Positions 9,147 to 17,137 of a stretch of 42,692 nucleotides of DNA are shown piece by piece; position 1 is the first letter of the stretch, and each line of letters starts with the position of its first letter. The position numbers and the translations under genes were made by a program. Under the pieces are notes generated by a model, which was not told where the DNA came from, did no database searches, and saw nothing but the letters and a program-made list of their open reading frames with translations. Source of the stretch: OM182 bacterium MED-G24 (lineage in GTDB: Bacteria; Pseudomonadota; Gammaproteobacteria; Pseudomonadales; Azotimanducaceae); contig NTKD01000010.1 of NCBI GenBank assembly GCA_002457275.1, positions 1 to 42,692 of the forward strand, written 5' to 3'.

Positions 9147-9251
9147 CCGTTCAGCGGGTTTCGTTCAACCTGCGTCGGAATACCTGAAGACGTCCTGAAA
9201 ACATCCATGAAATAGTGGACAATATTGCGCCCTCCCAATTGAGGTTCCTTT

Positions 9252-10562
9252 TTGAGTAGTCAAACGTCGGCGCGTTCGCCGTCGTCAGCGACCCTGTATC
9301 GGTCGGGGATGTTCCAGTCCCTGGCCATCCGTGATTTCCGTTTTCTTTGGATGGGTAGTGTTTGCGCATCATTTGCGATGCAGATGCAGATCGTCGCCCG
9401 TGGCTGGCTGATTTATGACATGACGAGTTCACCCATGGCGCTGACGTGGGTGATGCTGTCGTTCATGTTGCCATCGTTCCTGTTCTCTCTGGGTGGTGGG
9501 GTGATCGCGGACCGGAGCCGGAAAAAGGCGATCATGATTATCTCCCAGAGCCTGAACGCGATTGCCACCGTGCTGCTGGCGTGGATTGTGGTGACCGATC
9601 AGGTGACGTTCTGGCACTTTATCTACTTTGGTTTGTTCAACGGTACGGTTCTTGCGATCAGTATGCCTGCGCGCAGTTCCGTCACGCCCGAGATCGTTGG
9701 GGACAAAAATCTGGTCAACGCCATGGCGCTTCAGAGTGCGACGTTCAATCTGGCCAGAATACTGGGGCCGGTCCTGGCAGGCATTGTGATAGCGATCTTT
9801 GCAGCGGGTGACACCACGTCCACCTTTGGTGTCGGCGTCGTGTTTTTTGTTATCGCGGCACTGTATGCGATATCGGTCCTGGCTACGGCACTGTTGCGCT
9901 ATCAGGGTAAACCTCAGCGGCTAGTGGAATCGACGCCGATGGAAGACATTCGCGAAGGTTTCCGCTACATGCGCGATGAGAAGATTGTGCTGGGCTTGCT
10001 GATTATGGGGCTGGTGCCCATGACCTTCGGTTTTTCTGCATCCTTTCTCCTGCCTGCATTCAATCAGGACATCATCGGTGGAGGCCCGGATGATCTTGGC
10101 TATCTGATGATGGGCATGGGTGTGGGTGCGCTGGGTGGTTCCCTGATGCTGGCTCGTGCCGGTGATTTTGGTCGCAAGGGCCGGGTGATGTTTCTCGCTT
10201 CGTTTGCCTGGGCGTTTGCGATGTTTGGTTTCGCATTCTCGGGGTCATTGATGACCGCGATGGTGATGGGCGCGCTCGTAGGGCTTTTCAGTTCTGTGTT
10301 CGGTTCGCTCAATATGACGGTCGTACAGCTCGCGGTGCGTGCCGAGATCAGAGGCCGGGTGATGAGCATCATGATGATGACCCACGGGTTGATGCCGCTG
10401 GGTACGCTGCCGGTGAGTGCACTTGCGGAATACGTGGGGATTGAAGTGGCGTTAATGTTCGCAGCCGTAATGTTGCTGCTATCGATGCTTCTGCTGGGTT
10501 TCTGGATTCCGGAGCTGCAGAGAATCGACAAGGGACACGGTTCCCACGTCAGTAACGTCTGA
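9252..10562 (+). CDS. MFS transporter, enterobactin-exporter (EntS/MFS_3)-like
   Basis: A 436-residue membrane protein with about twelve hydrophobic segments. After a short polar N-terminus comes LAIRDFRFLWMGS, then GGVIADRSRKK near residue 80, which is the conserved loop 2-3 motif of the major facilitator superfamily. The arrangement is typical of small-molecule exporters of the EntS/MFS_3 type, so it probably pumps a compound out through the inner membrane by proton exchange. The start is taken as TTG at 9252 because GAGG lies seven bases upstream; an ATG at 9309 directly before the conserved core is an alternative. It is convergent with the PhyH-like gene at 10581. Cargo unknown. Confidence 0.85.
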   Translation: MSSQTSARSPSSATLYRSGMFQSLAIRDFRFLWMGSVCASFAMQMQIVARGWLIYDMTSSPMALTWVMLSFMLPSFLFSLGGGVIADRSRKKAIMIISQSLNAIATVLLAWIVVTDQVTFWHFIYFGLFNGTVLAISMPARSSVTPEIVGDKNLVNAMALQSATFNLARILGPVLAGIVIAIFAAGDTTSTFGVGVVFFVIAALYAISVLATALLRYQGKPQRLVESTPMEDIREGFRYMRDEKIVLGLLIMGLVPMTFGFSASFLLPAFNQDIIGGGPDDLGYLMMGMGVGALGGSLMLARAGDFGRKGRVMFLASFAWAFAMFGFAFSGSLMTAMVMGALVGLFSSVFGSLNMTVVQLAVRAEIRGRVMSIMMMTHGLMPLGTLPVSALAEYVGIEVALMFAAVMLLLSMLLLGFWIPELQRIDKGHGSHVSNV

Positions 10563-10580
10563 CCTCTCTTGGGCACGGCG

Positions 10581-11423
10581 CTAGCCCTGTTGCATCACTT
10601 CTTCCTGATCCTTGGGTACGTAGAAATACGAACCAGGTCGAAAATCGTAGCCGAGATCTCCCAGTAACCGTCGTTGACGCGGCGTCACCTGATGTTCCAG
10701 TGATGGCACGTGGTGGTGGTCGTACGAGCGGACCCACAACTGACAGTAGTTGTAGAGCAGGATGCGACGACTGTTGTTTGATTCGTTGCGCGCTGGTCCA
10801 TGCCAGAGCGCGTGCGGGAAGAGGTAGACATCACCGGCGTTGCCCATGAGTTGGGTCGCGCCAGTCGAGTATGGCGTCATCGTGCGTATCTTGTGGTCGG
10901 GAATCTGACGATAATGGCTGCCTGGATATACGGTCAGATTTCCGCTGTTCTCTTCGGTGACGTCTGTAAGCAGGTACATCGCTTTCATGGCGATGGGTGG
11001 ACAGTTCTCCGTGGGTCGAATCATCCGTAATGACTCGCCGCCATCAGTGTGGGTATACCCGGGAAAGTTGTCCGAGGGTCGCCGAACGATCGCTTGTGTC
11101 ATAGACAGTAGCATGTTGGGTCCCATGATTTCGAGAACGTAGTCGAAGACCGGCCTGGCATCGATGAGATCGACAAATGCCTGGTGGTAGGACAGGAGAT
11201 CTCGTCGGTCCATGAAGCCATCCGGATCAAGATCCTTGGCATGGTCGAACCAGGAGTAATGACCCATCGGGAGTGATGGGTCTGAATCCGGCTCATAACC
11301 GGGCAACGCGCGGATGCGATCAAGTTCTTCATTGAAAAAGGCGACTTGGTCCGGGGACAACACACCTTTCAGGTGGAGGAGTCCATCCGAATGCCAGAGA
11401 TGCTGTTCTTCTTCGGTCATCAT
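10581..11423 (-). CDS. Phytanoyl-CoA dioxygenase (PhyH) family protein
   Basis: A 280-residue 2-oxoglutarate- and iron-dependent oxygenase. The iron site is clear: HTDGG (His125, Asp127) and LWHGPARN (His208), with Arg219/Arg220 in NNSRR as the likely 2-oxoglutarate anchor. GNLTVYPGSH is also typical of the family. Two consecutive Met codons start the frame, and an AAAGGGTGG stretch lies upstream. The substrate is unknown; relatives hydroxylate acyl-CoAs, ectoine, halogenated compounds and others. It lies 53 bp downstream of the short-chain dehydrogenase at 11477-12217 on the same strand, so the pair may oxidise one substrate in sequence. This is the third predicted non-haem iron oxygenase in 11.5 kb. 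Confidence 0.88.
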   Translation of the reverse strand: MMTEEEQHLWHSDGLLHLKGVLSPDQVAFFNEELDRIRALPGYEPDSDPSLPMGHYSWFDHAKDLDPDGFMDRRDLLSYHQAFVDLIDARPVFDYVLEIMGPNMLLSMTQAIVRRPSDNFPGYTHTDGGESLRMIRPTENCPPIAMKAMYLLTDVTEENSGNLTVYPGSHYRQIPDHKIRTMTPYSTGATQLMGNAGDVYLFPHALWHGPARNESNNSRRILLYNYCQLWVRSYDHHHVPSLEHQVTPRQRRLLGDLGYDFRPGSYFYVPKDQEEVMQQG

Positions 11424-11476
11424 CGCTGAGCCACCCTTTCTTAAACGACTATCAGATGACGGGAGTATACGCCGTC

Positions 11477-12217
11477 TCAGCCACGACCGATAAAGGGCAT
11501 CTTTGTAGCCATGACCGTCATGAACTGGACGTTCGCGTCGAGCGGCATCTCCGCCATGTAGACGACGGCGTTGGAGACATTTTCAACAGCCATCGTGGGT
11601 TCGGGCATCATCTCACCGCTCGCCTGGGGGACACCGCCTCCCATCCGGGCAGTCATTGGCGTATAGGCATTACCGATATCGATCTGTCCACAGGCGATAT
11701 TGTACTTGCGGCCGTCCAGGGAGGTCGACTTTGTGAGTCCGGTCATCGCGTGTTTGGTGGCGGTGTAGGGTGCCGAATTGGGGCGCGGGACCTGCGCGGA
11801 AATCGAGCCGTTGTTGATGATACGGCCACCCATGGGATCTTGTGCTTTCATCATCCGGAAGGCGTGCTGGGTACAGACAAACGCTCCGGTCAGGTTGGTA
11901 TCCACGACACTTTTCCATTCTTCGAGAGGAAGGTCCTCGAGTAGTCCACCGGCACCACGGCCGGCATTGTTGAATAACAGGTCGAGTCGACCAAACCGCT
12001 GCCTGGTTGCCGCAAACAGGTTCGCAATGGAGCCCGCATCGGTGACGTCGGTACTGACGACCAGTGCATCATCGCTGAGCGATTGGGCAGTTTCCTCAAG
12101 AGGTTCGGTACGTCGCCCGGAAAGGACGATACTCCAGCCCTTTTCCGCCAGTGCAGCCGCTGAAGCCTGACCAATACCGGTGCCAGCCCCGGTGATAATC
12201 GCGACCTTGTCACTCAT
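11477..12217 (-). CDS. Short-chain dehydrogenase/reductase (SDR)
   Basis: A 246-residue classical SDR. It has a TGAGTGIG nucleotide loop at residues 9-16, NNAG at 83-86, and a catalytic Ser138, Tyr151 (YTATK) and Lys155. It should oxidise a secondary alcohol or reduce a ketone with NAD(P)H in the cytosol. An unusual INNGSIS precedes the catalytic serine where INISS is more common. The gene starts at ATG 12217 and is followed by the PhyH-like dioxygenase, with which it probably forms an operon. A 180-bp divergent region separates it from the DUF2089 gene. The substrate cannot be told from sequence. Confidence 0.9.
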   Translation of the reverse strand: MSDKVAIITGAGTGIGQASAAALAEKGWSIVLSGRRTEPLEETAQSLSDDALVVSTDVTDAGSIANLFAATRQRFGRLDLLFNNAGRGAGGLLEDLPLEEWKSVVDTNLTGAFVCTQHAFRMMKAQDPMGGRIINNGSISAQVPRPNSAPYTATKHAMTGLTKSTSLDGRKYNIACGQIDIGNAYTPMTARMGGGVPQASGEMMPEPTMAVENVSNAVVYMAEMPLDANVQFMTVMATKMPFIGRG

Positions 12218-12398
12218 GTTGTATTCCTGCTGATTTTAGGTGACCGAGCATAAACTACTGCAAAACGAGCGTCAGCAAGTCCCGCTGCGGTGTCTACGAG
12301 AGGTGAATATAGTAATAATTAACAATATTATGGTTTGTCGATGTGGATTTTAGTGGCATGACGCTCAGTTCTGAAGCGGATTTCCGGTGCCTTGCACG

Positions 12399-12767
12399 AT
12401 GAGCAGCGTGCACCTGCAAACGCCTTGTCCGGCATTTCAGCAGCCAATGTTGCCGCATGGGCTGCGTTGTCGTTGTGGTGTTCGCGTTGATGGTCCGCTG
12501 CAGATCAATGAGTTCGCGAATCTGGATCAAGGCCTCAGGATGTTTGTGCTGATGGAAGGGCGAATAACGGACCTTGAGAAGGCACTGGGGATCAGCTATC
12601 CCGCGGTGAAATCAAGGATCAGGGAGCTTAAGTCTGCGCTACATCTCCATGACGAAGATCCAGGTGATCGGCAGTCCAGGATCAGTGGGTTACTGGATGA
12701 ACTTGAATCTGGTGATTTGAGTACGGACGACATGATCTCGCGTCTGCAGAACGAGGATGATCAGTAG
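12399..12767 (+). CDS. DUF2089-like protein with a degenerate zinc ribbon
   Basis: A 122-residue protein with three visible parts. The first is an N-terminal cysteine region (CP at residues 10-11, then CRC at 24-26). The second is a helix-turn-helix-like core, FVLMEGRITDLEKALGISYP, typical of DUF2089. The third is an acidic C-terminus. DUF2089 proteins normally carry two CxxC knuckles; here the first has lost its second Cys (CPAF) and the second reads CxC, so zinc binding may be impaired. The role of the family is not established; the fold suggests DNA binding. The ATG at 12399 was chosen over an in-frame GTG at 12387, and neither has a clear ribosome site. The 3' end overlaps the convergent kinase gene by 7 bp. 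Confidence 0.72.
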   Translation: MSSVHLQTPCPAFQQPMLPHGLRCRCGVRVDGPLQINEFANLDQGLRMFVLMEGRITDLEKALGISYPAVKSRIRELKSALHLHDEDPGDRQSRISGLLDELESGDLSTDDMISRLQNEDDQ

Positions 12768-13741
12768 AGCGTGATCGTCTGATCAACCAGGACTGACGCG
12801 ACTTGGGCACGGATCCCGTCCACCATAGTCAGCAGATGCTTCTCCTTCAGATTGTAACGGGCAAGAAACCAGCCGATGTAGTTCATGTTGCGAATGAGTT
12901 GAAACAAGGGAATGGTGTCAAAGAAGTGATCTTCGACGGATCGGACTGATCGGTAGCCACGGATAAGGGCGTCGTGTGCGGCCTGGTAATGAGGATCATC
13001 GTGCGCAGGCAGCGCAACCGCGAGATCAAACTGATACCAGCCGAATCCCGCATCGTCAAAATCGATCACCATGATGTCTTCATTTGTGATGAGGATATTG
13101 TTGGCATGCATGTCAGCGTGGATCATGCCGTAGGTGTCGGAGGATGTGGGAAACGTCTCCAGCAAGGCATGAATTTTTCGTCGCGTTTCGTTGAGAAAGA
13201 GGCTGCTGTCCTGTGCATGGCGTGGATCTTCCCAGAAGCGCCCCCAGAATGGTTGTTCGCCCATGGTGCCATCAGCATCAAATGCGTGTCGCTCGAAATC
13301 CGTGTCAGGTTTGAACGCCGTGGCGGCACTATGCATCTGTGCCGCTGTAGCACCGATGTGGTGGTACCAGTGATCAAGCCTGCTGTCGTCTTCGGCCAAC
13401 ACCTGGCTGAGAATGCGGCCTTCCTCCCAGTCGTACAGACCTGCGAAGCGGTGTTCGTCAGGTCCTTCTGCAATCGCATAACCACTGTCTGAGGTGGTGC
13501 GGTGGGCGCGCGGAACCTTAAGGCCAGCATCCGCCAGTGTGCGTATCCAGACGTGTTCGGCATCAAGTTCAGGGCGGGTGTGGTAGCCCGGCCGATGCAG
13601 CCGTAGCACGTAGTGTTTTTGTTCCGTATCGCGAACCCGGAATACATAGTTTTCGGATTCAGAAACAAATGACACCGCTTCAGTATCGATCGACCAGTTG
13701 GCCACAACGGCTTCAGCGGCAAACTGCCATGGATGTGTCAT
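12761..13741 (-). CDS. Aminoglycoside-phosphotransferase-fold kinase (SrkA/RdoA-like)
   Basis: A 326-residue protein with the APH/choline-kinase fold. ENYVFRVRD near residue 30 is the nucleotide-binding N-lobe. HADMHANNIL holds the catalytic Asp, and VIDFDDAGFGWYQFDLA is the metal-binding DFD region. The closest look is to SrkA/RdoA-type stress response kinases, which phosphorylate proteins or small molecules in the cytosol; a homoserine- or choline-kinase role is also possible. It lies 23 bp downstream of the enoyl-CoA hydratase gene on the same strand and probably shares its transcript. Its last 7 bp overlap the end of the DUF2089 gene. Confidence 0.85.
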   Translation of the reverse strand: MTHPWQFAAEAVVANWSIDTEAVSFVSESENYVFRVRDTEQKHYVLRLHRPGYHTRPELDAEHVWIRTLADAGLKVPRAHRTTSDSGYAIAEGPDEHRFAGLYDWEEGRILSQVLAEDDSRLDHWYHHIGATAAQMHSAATAFKPDTDFERHAFDADGTMGEQPFWGRFWEDPRHAQDSSLFLNETRRKIHALLETFPTSSDTYGMIHADMHANNILITNEDIMVIDFDDAGFGWYQFDLAVALPAHDDPHYQAAHDALIRGYRSVRSVEDHFFDTIPLFQLIRNMNYIGWFLARYNLKEKHLLTMVDGIRAQVASVLVDQTITLY

Positions 13742-13764
13742 CTGTTGTTGATCCCGGTTGATGA

Positions 13765-14574
13765 TTAATCCGGGTTGACGTATCGCGGTGCGCGCTCTTC
13801 AAAGTTGGACTGGACGGCCTCGACCTGGTTGGGCTTCCCAATCAACTGACCCTGGAGGGATGCTTCGAGACCAAGTCCCTCGTTGGGTTCTGAGTGCCAG
13901 GTCTCTTCGAAAAGCTGTTTCCCCAATCGGATGGCGCTGGGTGACTTACCTGCAATCTGCTCAGCCATTGCCAGGGCATCATCCAGCGGGTTGTCGCTGA
14001 TCTGGGTGACGATGCCCAACGATGCCGCTTCGGTACCTTTGAAAATACGCCCCGTGAAAGTCAGTTCTTTGGCGATATCCATGCGGACCAGGTCCCGAAG
14101 CGTCTGGGTCAGACTGCAGTCCGGGATCAGCCCCCATTTGATTTCCATGACGGAGAAGCGAGCGTCCGGCGCAGCGATACGGATATCGGCGCCCATGGCA
14201 ATCTGGAACCCCCCTCCGAACGCAACTCCGTGGAGCGCAGCAATAACGGGCACGGGGACCTGTTTCCACACCATGCCCGGCTGTTGTGCCAGGTTGCCTG
14301 GAGTCCGTCCCGTACTTTCGCGACGGCTGTTGATGGGGCCACCGTTGTCCTGGCCAGCCATCCCACGAAATCCTGAAAAATCGAGACCGGCACAAAAGCC
14401 ACGTCCATTCCCCGAGAGGACAACGGCGCGGATGTCCTTGTTATCCATGAGCGATTCACCGGCCTCCGTGATTGCGTCAAACATGTCGGGTGACAACGCA
14501 TTGTACTTGTCGGCGCGGTTCAGACGAACATCGGCGACGCCCTGATTGATATCGATAGTCACAAAATCGGTCAT
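13765..14574 (-). CDS. Enoyl-CoA hydratase/isomerase (crotonase) family protein
   Basis: A 269-residue crotonase. GRGFCAGLDFSGF gives the first oxyanion-hole region and GVAFGGGFQIAMGADIRIAA the second. MEIKWGLIPD replaces the classical catalytic Glu region, so hydratase activity is not certain and an isomerase or hydrolase role is possible. It would act on a CoA thioester in fatty or branched acid breakdown. The ATG at 14574 is supported by CAAGGA about eight bases upstream. The open frame continues to 14856, but that sequence covers the antisense of a pseudogene and is not expected to be coding. It is followed by the APH-fold kinase gene. Confidence 0.88.
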   Translation of the reverse strand: MTDFVTIDINQGVADVRLNRADKYNALSPDMFDAITEAGESLMDNKDIRAVVLSGNGRGFCAGLDFSGFRGMAGQDNGGPINSRRESTGRTPGNLAQQPGMVWKQVPVPVIAALHGVAFGGGFQIAMGADIRIAAPDARFSVMEIKWGLIPDCSLTQTLRDLVRMDIAKELTFTGRIFKGTEAASLGIVTQISDNPLDDALAMAEQIAGKSPSAIRLGKQLFEETWHSEPNEGLGLEASLQGQLIGKPNQVEAVQSNFEERAPRYVNPD

Positions 14575-14715
14575 GATAGGTCCTTGTTGAAGTTTGATCA
14601 GTATACCGCCGTGTGGCGAATGGCACCCGATTCGCTTCAGAAAATGTTCTGACTTCTGTCCGTGGTCGGCTGAGGGATTGTCTCGCTGGGTGTGAGGGGT
14701 CCGTTCTGAAGAACG

Positions 14716-15308
14716 ATGACAGTCCAGTATGAAGGCCCCTATCTTGTTGGCGGATTCTCCGGTGGTGATTTCACGGCTTATGAGATCTGCTGACAGTTGA
14801 TGCAGGCAAGTCACGATGTCAAACGGCTCGTGATGCTGGATACGCCACTGCCACATGAAGAACCGTTGAGTACTGTCGATAAGTTTGCAATCCAGTGGCA
14901 GAACGTCCAGCGCGGAGGTGTCGCGTACTCTAGAGAATGGGCGATGAAACGCGTTGAGTGGGAGCTAAGAAAGTACGGGGCGAGACTCTGACGAGTAGCG
15001 ATGGTGAAGGGCCGACCGAATTTCAGAACAAGAGTATTGAAGAAGCATTTCGCCGTGCGTTGGGCAAATACCAGCTTGAATCTCTCGATGTTGATGTGAA
15101 GCTGTTCCGCCCCCGCCGGATTGATGCCTACCAACTACCGGATGGTCGTACCGCCAATTCGGAAAGGGTGATCAATTGAGGAGACAACCGGTGGACGCCG
15201 TACGTCAGTGACCTTGAAATCTTCGAAATACCCGGTGACTGCTACAGCATGGTACTGGAGCCGAATGTCCGGGTGTTGGCGAACAATCTAGCGGAATGCC
15301 TGAAATAG
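14716..15308 (+). pseudogene. Decayed thioesterase domain of a PKS/NRPS-type protein
   Basis: Read across stops and one frameshift, this region gives an almost continuous thioesterase domain. YEGPYLVGGFSGGDFTAYEI (14728 onward) matches the 'EGPY-LGG-SGG--AYE' nucleophile region. LVMLDTPLPHEEPLS follows. After a frameshift near 14950-15000 the text continues FQNKSIEEAFRRALGKYQ, VKLFRPRR, RWTPYVSDLEIFEIPGD and YSMVLEPNVRVLA. Damage consists of an in-frame TGA at 14791-14793, the frameshift, and another TGA at 15177-15179; the last stop is TAG at 15306-15308. Such domains release products from polyketide or peptide synthases. No intact synthase is nearby, so this is probably the leftover end of a lost gene. 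Confidence 0.8.
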
Positions 15309-15337
15309 CTGAACACCTACTGCGTTCCAGCTAGAAT
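15309..15337 (+). promoter_or_regulatory. Likely promoter of the tRNA-Arg gene
   Basis: A TAGAAT at 15332-15337 resembles a -10 box and lies 17 bp after CTGAAC (15309-15314), a weak -35 match. Initiation about seven bases later would fall just before the tRNA at 15347. This is pattern matching only. Confidence 0.4.
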
Positions 15338-15346
15338 GAGCGTCAC

Positions 15347-15423
15347 GCCCCGGTAGCTCAGCCGGATAGAGCATCCGCCTCCTAAGCGGGGGGTCGCAGG
15401 TTCGACTCCTGCTCGGGGCGCCA
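15347..15423 (+). tRNA. tRNA-Arg (anticodon CCT)
   Basis: A 77-base cloverleaf with encoded CCA. The acceptor stem pairs GCCCCGG with TCGGGGC (one G-T pair). The D arm is GCTC/GAGC, the anticodon stem TCCGC/GCGGG has loop CTCCTAA (anticodon CCT), and the T arm GCAGG/CCTGC has loop TTCGACT. It reads AGG codons. A promoter-like TAGAAT precedes it. The TonB-like stub converges on it from the other side. Confidence 0.97.
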
Positions 15424-15443
15424 CTTGTTCAGGTCCTTGATAC

Positions 15444-15460
15444 AGCGCCGGTCCGGCGCT
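15444..15460. other. Short GC-rich hairpin after the tRNA
   Basis: AGCGCCG and CGGCGCT form a perfect 7-bp stem with a 3-base loop, 20 bp after the tRNA. No T-run follows on either strand, so it is not a standard intrinsic terminator. It could help 3' processing of the tRNA or stop transcripts from either side. Confidence 0.35.
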
Positions 15461-15491
15461 ACGTATTCGGACCCGGGTGTTGATCGGGGCG

Positions 15492-15671
15492 TCAGCTCTT
15501 CGTGCGTACCTCGGGCTCGTCCTTGAAGTAAACAAAATCCACAAGGCGAAGGTCCGGCTCGGGGTCTTCAGGGGTGTAGGTGACGGCGATGAGCAGGTGC
15601 ATCACGTAAAACAGCGCAAACGTCATACTGATACCGAGCATTGCAGAGGGTCCTGCGCGAACAATAAGCAT
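15492..15671 (-). CDS. Small TonB-N-terminus-like membrane protein (stub)
   Basis: A 59-residue product starting at ATG 15671. Residues 11-30 (MLGISMTFALFYVMHLLIAV) form one membrane helix, and DLRLVDFVYFKDEP follows. This matches the start of gammaproteobacterial TonB proteins: a membrane anchor, then a '-VDFVR-K-' segment. The proline-rich spacer and C-terminal receptor-binding domain are missing. The frame ends at TGA (15492-15494), and no proline-rich sequence continues in the other frames. It may be a truncated TonB remnant or a short stand-alone regulator of the ExbBD complex. No strong ribosome site is visible. It points towards the tRNA-Arg gene. Confidence 0.5.
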   Translation of the reverse strand: MLIVRAGPSAMLGISMTFALFYVMHLLIAVTYTPEDPEPDLRLVDFVYFKDEPEVRTKS

Positions 15672-15853
15672 AGCGGGCTCGGGTTCCAACTGTTTCAGAA
15701 AGGTGCGATTGCCTCTCCTATTTAGCTGTAAACGATACGGATATGTTTTTGGGGTTTGTGTGGTGAAAAGGCTGGACTGACTATTACCCCCGCTTCGTGG
15801 TATTTTTCGATCCGGATTCGATCTTCAAAAAAAGTAGCTGGACGGAGGCGGAC

Positions 15854-16756
15854 ATGAGTGAGTTCAAAGACAAGGTGGTTGTAGTGACTGGGGCCGGTGG
15901 TGGCCTGGGTAAGTCACATGCGCTGGAGTTTGCGCGCCGTGGTGCGAAGGTTGTCGTTAATGACCTGGGCGGCAGTGGCGATGGTCATGGTGCTAGCGAC
16001 ATGGCGGACGTGGTAGTTGAAGAGATTCGCGCGGCTGGTGGGGTAGCGATTGCCAACAAGGCGAGTGTCTCGGACAAGGCAGGTGCAAAATCCATTATTG
16101 ATGATGCGGTCGCAGAATTCGGAACCGTCGACGTCCTCGTCAACAATGCAGGTATTCTGCGTGACAAGAGTTTCAAGAAGATGCCGCTGGAAGACTGGGA
16201 CATCGTCATGGACGTCCACCTCAACGGCACAGCCTATGTGACGCATGCGGTCTGGCCGATCATGTACGACAAAAATTATGGTCGTATCATTATGACGAGC
16301 TCAACGTCCGGCATTTACGGGAATTTCGGACAAGCCAACTACGGGGCCGCCAAGATGGGTATGTTGGGTCTGATCAACGTGCTTTCGAAAGAAGGTGCAA
16401 GCAAGAACATTAGGGTCAATGGATTATCGCCGAATGCAGCAACCCGTCTTATCGCAACGATACCTGGTCGTCAGGATCTTGATCCCGACAACCCCGCGCC
16501 AGAGGCGCACCCCAGGCTGGTGACCCCAGCGGTGCTGTTCATGGCGAGCGGGGACGCTCCGAATGGCACAGTGATTCAGGCAGGCGGTGGTCGTTTTTCA
16601 GTGTGTGCAGTATTCAACAACGATGACGTCGACCTGGGTCTGGATGTAACGCTCGAGGATCTGCAGGCACATCGTGAACAGCTGCTCGATATGAGCGAAG
16701 CGCAGGAAGGCTGGAATATGATCCGTCGGTATCGCGAGCAGCAACAACAACAGTAG
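15854..16756 (+). CDS. Short-chain dehydrogenase like the multifunctional beta-oxidation (MFE-2/HSD17B4) dehydrogenase domain
   Basis: A 300-residue SDR with GAGGGLG at residues 13-19, VNDLGG at 35-40, NNAG at 97-100 and the triad Ser150, Tyr163 (NYGAAK) and Lys167. The long form with VVNDLGGS and the C-terminal helical part resembles the (3R)-hydroxyacyl-CoA dehydrogenase domain of peroxisomal multifunctional enzyme type 2. It probably oxidises a hydroxyacyl-CoA with NAD in lipid or steroid breakdown. The ATG at 15854 follows GGACGGAGGCGG, a good ribosome site; the open frame extends 19 codons further upstream without need. The C-terminus ends in five Gln residues. It is a single gene, not obviously in an operon. 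Confidence 0.9.
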   Translation: MSEFKDKVVVVTGAGGGLGKSHALEFARRGAKVVVNDLGGSGDGHGASDMADVVVEEIRAAGGVAIANKASVSDKAGAKSIIDDAVAEFGTVDVLVNNAGILRDKSFKKMPLEDWDIVMDVHLNGTAYVTHAVWPIMYDKNYGRIIMTSSTSGIYGNFGQANYGAAKMGMLGLINVLSKEGASKNIRVNGLSPNAATRLIATIPGRQDLDPDNPAPEAHPRLVTPAVLFMASGDAPNGTVIQAGGGRFSVCAVFNNDDVDLGLDVTLEDLQAHREQLLDMSEAQEGWNMIRRYREQQQQQ

Positions 16757-17137
16757 TGACGCTTCGCTAGCCGTCGATTCGGGTCAGGGTTTCCCGGGCA
16801 TCTCCATCAATGGAGTATGCGAGCAGCGTTGGGGTTCACTTGCGATTGGAAGCGGTGAGGCACTGGTCTGGGATATCCGAACAAAGATGGTTTGGTCATG
16901 TCTTCGCCAACCGTATCCTTGCCCGCGTGTTGCATGTGGTTCTCGGTCGTCGTGCTCTCCGATTGCCAGGCTCTTCAAAGGCGCAATACTTGGCGAAGGC
17001 AAACCTGTCAGAGCCTAGCGACAAATGTTTCAAATCTGAAATTGACGGAAGCGTTAGACTGCATTGCCGACGGAAGGATGCAATTTTGCACCATACCATC
17101 TGTCAGCAGGGACCTACCGTTCATAGACCTCACGGGA
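16757..17137. other. 381 bp without a recognisable gene
   Basis: Open frames on both strands cross this stretch (for example plus 16810-17145 and minus 16784-17002), but none resembles a known protein. No strong terminator is visible. It presumably holds the end of the dehydrogenase transcript and the promoter of the glycosyltransferase pair. Confidence 0.4.

Noticed and set aside
13883-14545. 220-codon plus-strand frame inside the enoyl-CoA hydratase gene
   Set aside because: It is the shadow of a clear crotonase gene on the minus strand.
14791-15179. TGA codons of the thioesterase remnant as selenocysteine or recoded sense codons
   Set aside because: A frameshift also breaks the gene, no SECIS-like hairpin was seen, and other broken genes here use TAA and TAG.
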